DNA of 64,000 nt, from positions 71,410,992 through 71,474,991 of the forward strand of contig NC_079498.1 of assembly GCF_030052815.1 (NCBI RefSeq), read 5' to 3'. This DNA comes from Hevea brasiliensis. Lineage: Eukaryota; Streptophyta; Magnoliopsida; Malpighiales; Euphorbiaceae. The position numbers and the translations under genes were made by a program. Positions within the stretch are counted from its first letter, which is position 1. Each line of letters begins with the position of its first letter. The notes under the pieces were generated by a model, which saw only the letters and a list, made by a program, of their open reading frames with translations, ran no database searches and was not told where the DNA came from. Positions 58,853-64,000 of this stretch are shown here, in pieces.

Positions 58853-60150
58853 TACCTTTTAGTACTATATGTTTTCTTTTTACCTTTTCCTACTCTCCTG
58901 CCCCCTTTAACTTTTCTTTTATAAGGAAAAGTTATGGGTGGAAGTCCTATTTGTTCGCAGAAATAACCGAATATTCTTTTACCGGTGAGTTTTTCTTTTT
59001 GCATTTGTCTATGAATTTTTAATTCATTACATAATGCTATTCCTGCAGAAATTACTTCTGAGGCTAGTTCTCCATAAGTATAATGGTTATATGGAAGGGC
59101 TCCATCATTTTTGTCTCTAATTTGTTTCTTAACTCGTTCAGCAAATAACGAGGGTAACCCAGAAAGAAATTTTTCTTTCCAAAAGTCAAATTGATTATCT
59201 TCCCTAGTAAAGATAAGGGCAAAAAAGGCATCTTTATACCATTTTAAATGAGACAGATCAGGACATCTTAAGTTCATTAACTGTTCCTGGGACCTATCCA
59301 TGTATAAGCTAGCCGATCCTATAAAGTGCATGCTTATGGTGTATAACAAGGTATTGACACAATCCGAGACCATAGTGGCACCCTCAGTTCGTAATTCTGT
59401 TTTGACAGCGCTAAGAACTTGCACTTTTCCTTCTTCAGATAAGGAAAAGTCCCACCAACCTCTTAGTTGGCCGATAAAGCCAGCTATAATGGCTGTCGCT
59501 ATTGCTTGATCAGTATTTCCTTTGGTTCTTGCAGCCATGGCGTACATGGTCATAAACTGGATAATATTTTTGATTTGATAATTAGAAAGTCCATCTATGT
59601 TCCATTCTACAATTGAAGTTCCATCATATTATATGTAATTATAACTTGTATATTTAAATTGTAAATTAATTGGAGATGGCCTAGAATAATAAGGCTTCAT
59701 TTCTACTGTGGCCCTCGGTTTAGGGTAAACAATCCTGTTTATTTCCACTGGGTGTTTTGATTCTTTTAGAATTGATTCAATCTTATTAATTTTTGTGTTA
59801 TCATCTTCATTAGATGACTCAGATTCAGAAGTTTCTGACTCTTCCTTTTTAATTACAGGAGCTAGATTAAGATTATTTAATCTTTTAGTTAATTCTTCAA
59901 TCATATCAAGATCCTTAGTTAAAGGAGCTACAGATTTCTTTTTAAAATCTAATCCTAGTTCAGTTAACCTTTTAGTCAATTCTTCTATCATTTTTGAATG
60001 ATCTTTCTTAGCTAATTTGAAGCTTAATTTTTCAGATTCCATAGGTTTAAATAAAACCTTTTTCTCTATACTGGTTTTAGATGTTTCTTCCTTCTCTGGA
60101 TGATAATCCCTTGATTTAAAATTTTGAATTTGTGTTTCCACTTTGTTTAA
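58853..60150 (-). pseudogene. Inverted pararetrovirus coat-protein region
   Basis: Minus strand, from 60150 down: VETQIQNFKSRDYHPEKEET, the EELTKRL repeats, a TAA near 59629 (where copy 1 has Gln), then an open frame 59553 onward with GQLRGWWDFSLSEEGKVQVL, SLYMDRSQEQLMNLRCP, LSGLPSLFAERVKKQ and the Lys-rich stretch, ending at 58853 before the zinc knuckle. The apparent frame down to 58648 is chimeric with the neighbouring protease piece. Its stops differ from those of copy 1. Confidence 0.85.
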
Positions 60151-61115
60151 CTATTGGCCTATGGTGTATAAACTAAGATTGGCGAAATTGCTTTGTTTAT
60201 CTATCTTAGAAAAAGGCGTACAGTCAATTTCTTGACCTTCTGATACCTTATAAGATATTTCGGCCAAAGGTGGATGTATTCCTTTTGTGGTAACAAAATT
60301 TCTGTAAGATGATTCTAGGGTTGTTAAGAATGTCCTATCTTCAGAATCGAGAAATAGTTTTTTTCTATAAGCAAGCATATATTTTAAAAAATTAGGGAAT
60401 GTTTTAATTCCTCCTCTTTGCTGATACCAAGAATACTCATGCAAATAAGAGTCTTGTTGGGTTTTTGAAAAGTTCATTTGAAACCATTTTTCAAATGGAG
60501 TTTCTTCCTTGGTTAAAGCCATAATTTTATATGGAGGTTTCAGACTTTCTTTGTCATAGCCCATATCCGATGGAGTTGGGCTTTCAGGCCTTTTTAGGCC
60601 TATTGTATTTTTTGGGCTTGAAGGGATACTTCTCAGGTCCTCATACAAGGGCTGGGCCACTTGTTCTTTAGTTCTTTGGGTTCCTCCTATTGAATTTATT
60701 CTTCCCATTGAATTTGTTCTTCCCAAAGGTTCTATTCCTGATAACGAAGATCTAGGTAGGATTGGTTCTGAAATTATCGACCTACCAGAGAATGAATGTC
60801 TTGACCTTGTCCTAGCAAAAGATATTGCTACAGTTCCTTGGTTTGTTTCTACTACTGATTCAAGGTCACTTGATTCTTGCTTTTTAGGAGGAATTGCTTC
60901 TTCTAATATCCAATTTTCAGGTAGTTTAAACTGTTCCCACTCAATAGATTTTGGAGCTATTAAGTTTCCTTTTCCTAAGTCTGTGACAAAGAAGGTTGTG
61001 GTTCCTTTTGGAGAAATTATTTTTGTGGCTTCTTCCCTTAAGTTAGGAACTACAGTGTTCATTGCCTTATAATGGATTCTATAAATAAGAATTATGTTTT
61101 CAGATCCTGGTAACA
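60151..61115 (-). pseudogene. Inverted pararetrovirus movement-protein C-part
   Basis: Open minus-strand frame of 321 codons (61116-60151) equivalent to 47315-48295 of copy 1: ENIILIYRIHYKAMN, FFVTDLGKGNLIAPKSIEWE, EPLGRTNSMGRINS, CTPFSKIDKQSNFANL. It ends at the same in-frame TAG (60153-60151) as copy 1. It is cut at 61115 by solo LTR 4, so the N-terminal half lies beyond the window. It lacks the private breaks of copy 1. Confidence 0.87.
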
Positions 61116-61687
61116 TGTGACACCCCTTACCCGTCTACAGTGTAGCCGAGCAAGTTATGCCACTCAGTGTGTCGGAATACCAATTCATATTTCAATTTCA
61201 ATTAATCTCTTTTAATTCACTTATCTATAATTTTTGATAAATCTAAATTTTTCCGCAAATTTTATAGAAAATCCGGCAGAGTGCCGGCTATAAATTGGAA
61301 AAACAGTTCTTCTGAACCTGTTAAAAAAACTTCCAATAATATCATCACATTATTCTCAATCAACATCCAATATATTCTCAACAATTTCTCAATTCACTTC
61401 AGTATCTCAAAAATTTAATTCAATTCAAAACACAATCAACTCAATAAAAAAAATGCTCAATTTATAACTGAACATGTTTCATAGATATTTACATCAAAAG
61501 CCTAATTACATGAATTTATAATATACATTACAGAAGGTTACAAAATACAAAATATCAAAATATCAAAATGGCCTAAGGTCCTACCAAATGCACTGCAATG
61601 TGAGGTGACTCTGAACTCTGAGTGCAGATATGAAGGCTCACCCTGTGTGAGGTCTGCTGGACTCCCCAGCTATGTCTCTAGTACCTG

Positions 61688-61725
61688 CGCGTGGCAAAAG
61701 TGACGCGCTAAGCAATTCTGCTTAG
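61688..61725 (-). other. Two-hairpin region of LTR 4
   Basis: CGCGT (61688-61692) pairs with ACGCG (61703-61707); CTAAGCA (61708-61714) pairs with TGCTTAG (61719-61725) across ATTC. Confidence 0.7.
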
Positions 61726-61736
61726 TGGTGACCATA

Positions 61737-61771
61737 TAAAATAAAATAAAATAAAATAAAATAAAATAAAA
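61737..61771 (+). repeat. (TAAAA)n microsatellite
   Basis: About seven TAAAA units right after the hairpin region of LTR 4; the other solo LTRs have only ATAATATAA-like sequence there. Confidence 0.9.
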
Positions 61772-64000
61772 CATGTGTACAGGATGTATGTTTACATTTT
61801 TGGGTGAACTAAGTCTCAAATGGTTATTGCAATATTATTCAATTGAAGTTTGGTAAGATTTATTAATACTGCCTGAGTAACCTATACTAGTTGACTGGAC
61901 TGGATAAACGGGTAAACTGGTACTAGGTACTAAGTACCTCGGACCATCACACCATCGGTCACATTGTGTCTCCCGGTGTGCAACAGAACAGCTAATAAGC
62001 TGTGATAATTATCGGGGATTAAATCCGAGTATAATAACTCATTATCATAGCCAAAGGCTATTATGTCACAGAATGGCATGGGAAGCCATGAAATACAGAA
62101 TGGCATAAAGCCATATGCAGTACTGCTAACAGAACCCTATTGGCATGCCAACCTATCCAAACTAATCACATTAGGCCTACTAGGGCATTTAACACTTTTA
62201 ATTTGTGTGATTCTTTGAAATTGAAATTTTTATGACCACTATTCATTTCATTAGTCAACCAAAATGTTGACTTTTGCATTGACAATAGGTAATTTAGTTT
62301 AAATATCATCAACATACCAGATTTTGCATTTTAAACTTGTTGGTATTGGTTGCCAATACCATCTCTAAGCTAAATGTGAATTGGACAGAATTTTCAATTT
62401 TCAAGCCTTGGGTTTACTGTTCCATTAGTTACTGTTGCAGTGGGAATTTGGAAAAATGGTAAACATGAAAGTTGTTCCTCATTTTGTCTAGTTGAATTTC
62501 TTTTTTTGAATCACTCCATTTGGAGTTTTGTAGCTCAAGTTATGGCCTAAAAACCATAACTGGCCGGATTGGGCAGATTCCAAAAATCTGGGCAAAACTG
62601 GTTTTGCCAGATTTGGTAACCTATGTTTGGTTGGCAATTTGACTAAGTTATGGTCATAATTTGGGTCAAGTTTCTTCATGAAAGTTGTTGGTCTATATGT
62701 CACCTTGTTGCTGGTAAAATTTCAGGTCAATTGGACCTTGCTACATTGAGTTATGGCCAAATGACCAAATACTATTCATTTAGTCATTTTGCCCAGGTAG
62801 ATTGCAGGTCACCCGGATTAGGGTAAACTTTTGGTCAAGTTGGTTTAGTTTTCTGGGCATGGTTTCTTCATCAAAGTTGTGACATTATCTGTCTAGTTTC
62901 ATGTCCAATTGGCCAAACACCAATTGAACCTCTACAATTCAAGTTATGGCTGTCCAAACAGGCTGGACTCACAGCCACACCTGCAGGTCACACAAGGCAG
63001 CCACTCCAACCTCAAATCCCACAACTCAATTCACTTCATTTTTGGTTCAAACCAAACCAAATGGTCACTAATTGACCATTAAAGCCTACTTCCATTATCA
63101 CAAGATCAAAGTCTCATTCTTCAACCCAAACCCTAACTCAACAATTCAAAACAAAGCATTATCATTGTATTTATCAATTCACTTATAAGTTACACTTTAA
63201 GGGCAGCCATACATGCATGTTAGCTCCCCAAAAATTTGCACCATATTACCCTAACCATGGCTGCCAAAATTTAGGGTTAGCATACCAATGTCTTTCATCA
63301 AATTCCTTTGTCATTTGCTCACCTATATAGTTCTTAAACATGAAATTAAAGAGAAATTCAAGGTTTAGGTCACTAACCTCTTTTAGCTCAAATCCAAGCC
63401 AACCAAAACTTTAATTTTTCTTCAAAATTTTGCTGCCCAAAGCTTCCTCAAGGTGTGGGGTGAATTTTTTGTGAAGACAACTAGGGCTTTTAGGGTATGG
63501 AAGCTAGGGAAAATCAAGCTTGAAAAAGCTTATCCATGGAGGTTAGGGAAGAATGGTTCACGGCAAGGAAGAAGAAGAAATGGAAATCTGATTTTTTTTC
63601 TCTCAATTTTTAGCCCATTTGTCTCTTTTAAACACATTTATGCCATGTGTCAACACTTGAGTGGGTGAAGGTACACTAATGACATCATGTGATGTCATAA
63701 ATTCCCATTTAATTCATTTTTTTTTTCTTTTCTTTTCTACTCATTTTCAATTCAATTTTTAGTGATATTTATTCACATTTTATGTCATGATAATTATTTA
63801 CTTAACTGGAAAAGTCGGCCAAAAATCACCTTTGAAGGCGAAATGACCAAAATGCCCTTCGTTTGACTTAACAGGCCAAAATTGTCTGTACCGATTGAAA
63901 ATTTTTTCTAAATATTTCCTTGGCATTCTAATGCCATAGGAACCTCAGTGACCCTTCTCTGGAGTCCCAAAAATTATTTTATAATTTTCCCCCGGGTCTA

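Larger units (their letters stand above)
46312..61115. mobile_element. Endogenous pararetrovirus (Caulimoviridae) locus, rearranged
   Basis: Four blocks: a minus-strand protease piece (46312-46616); a full plus-strand unit from primer site 46628 to the next primer site at 58134; a deleted plus-strand piece (58134-58852); and a minus-strand coat-movement block (58853-61115). The full unit is 11,506 bp, or 7,880 bp without solo LTR 3 and its duplication, a normal size for this virus family. Gene order is movement protein, coat protein with zinc knuckle, protease, RT, RNase H, a second ORF, intergenic promoter. No integrase. The single long ORF1 plus ORF2 layout is most like florendoviruses, which is my inference. 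All large frames are broken. Confidence 0.9.
61116..64000 (-). mobile_element. Solo-type LTR 4, right end outside window
   Basis: Starts TGTGACACC at 61116 inside the movement gene. The left duplication would be TAACA (61111-61115), matching the uninterrupted copy near 47313. It shares the family start, two-hairpin region, modules and the conserved block near 63800-64000 (AAGTCGGCCAAAAATCACC, GGCATTCTAATGCCAT). By comparison with solo LTR 3 roughly 0.2-0.3 kb is missing at the right. Whether it is solo or the LTR of a whole element cannot be seen. Confidence 0.85.

Noticed and set aside
58648..59553. A 301-codon minus-strand open frame
   Set aside because: It crosses the strand-switch junction at 58853: the first part is viral coat sequence, the last ~65 codons are the reverse strand of protease sequence. 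Not a natural gene.
46312..61115. Interpreting the viral locus as another gypsy retrotransposon
   Set aside because: No LTRs or integrase, a 30K-type movement region, YIDD rather than FIDD reverse transcriptase, and two tRNA-Met sites one genome length apart point to Caulimoviridae.

Overview
This window is repeat-dominated nuclear DNA of a eudicot plant. The evidence is Ty3/gypsy chromoviruses of the Tekay/Del type with very long (3-5 kb) LTRs, a Tat-lineage gypsy remnant, a small TRIM/SMART element, an endogenous plant pararetrovirus (Caulimoviridae) and a broken piece of a cytosolic ribosomal protein eL37 gene. I cannot fix the species from sequence alone. No intact host gene was found. 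Almost every coding region carries stops or frameshifts, so this is a graveyard of nested insertions.

Layout. 1-6852: element A, a minus-strand Tekay-type element (gag-pol truncated by the left edge, 5' LTR 3289-6852). It sits inside the pol of plus-strand element B, whose integrase tail and chromodomain (6853-7250) and 3' LTR (7267-13875) remain. That LTR is split by a solo LTR (10392-13482, target duplication TTGAT). 13876-15811: unassigned AT-rich DNA. 15812-19571: solo LTR (target duplication GTAAA). 19577-23415: Tat-type debris (minus-strand RT piece, then plus-strand LTR tail and leader) plus an unclassified LTR-like stretch with a 16-G run. 23416-41158: element C, a complete Tekay-type element with target duplication TGGCA. 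Its 5' LTR is split by a 4.9-kb solo LTR (23933-28855, duplication AAAAA) and its 3' LTR by a rearranged TRIM containing a perfect 40-bp palindrome. 41164-46311: Tat debris, the eL37 fragment, a possible minus-strand gene leader, then 4 kb of extremely AT-rich DNA. 46312-61115: endogenous pararetrovirus locus with one full genome unit of about 7,880 bp (primer site to primer site, after subtracting an inserted solo LTR, 50508-54128, duplication AGACA), flanked by inverted and deleted partial copies. 61116-64000: another solo-type LTR running off the right edge.

How the parts relate. The insertion order can be read from target duplications: Tat remnant, then element C, then solo LTR; element B, then element A and a solo LTR independently; pararetrovirus, then two solo-type LTRs. 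All LTRs of the Tekay group here share a start region, arrays of degenerate ~190-bp modules, and a small double-hairpin region about 0.5-0.7 kb from the LTR 3' end. The sequence of that region changes between families while the base pairing is largely kept. I regard it as the most interesting undescribed signal. In the pararetrovirus, the movement-protein to RNase H region is one reading frame with private stops in each copy but one amber stop shared by both copies; a second 360-codon frame follows; a promoter-like block and an uninterrupted 77-codon small frame lie in the leader.
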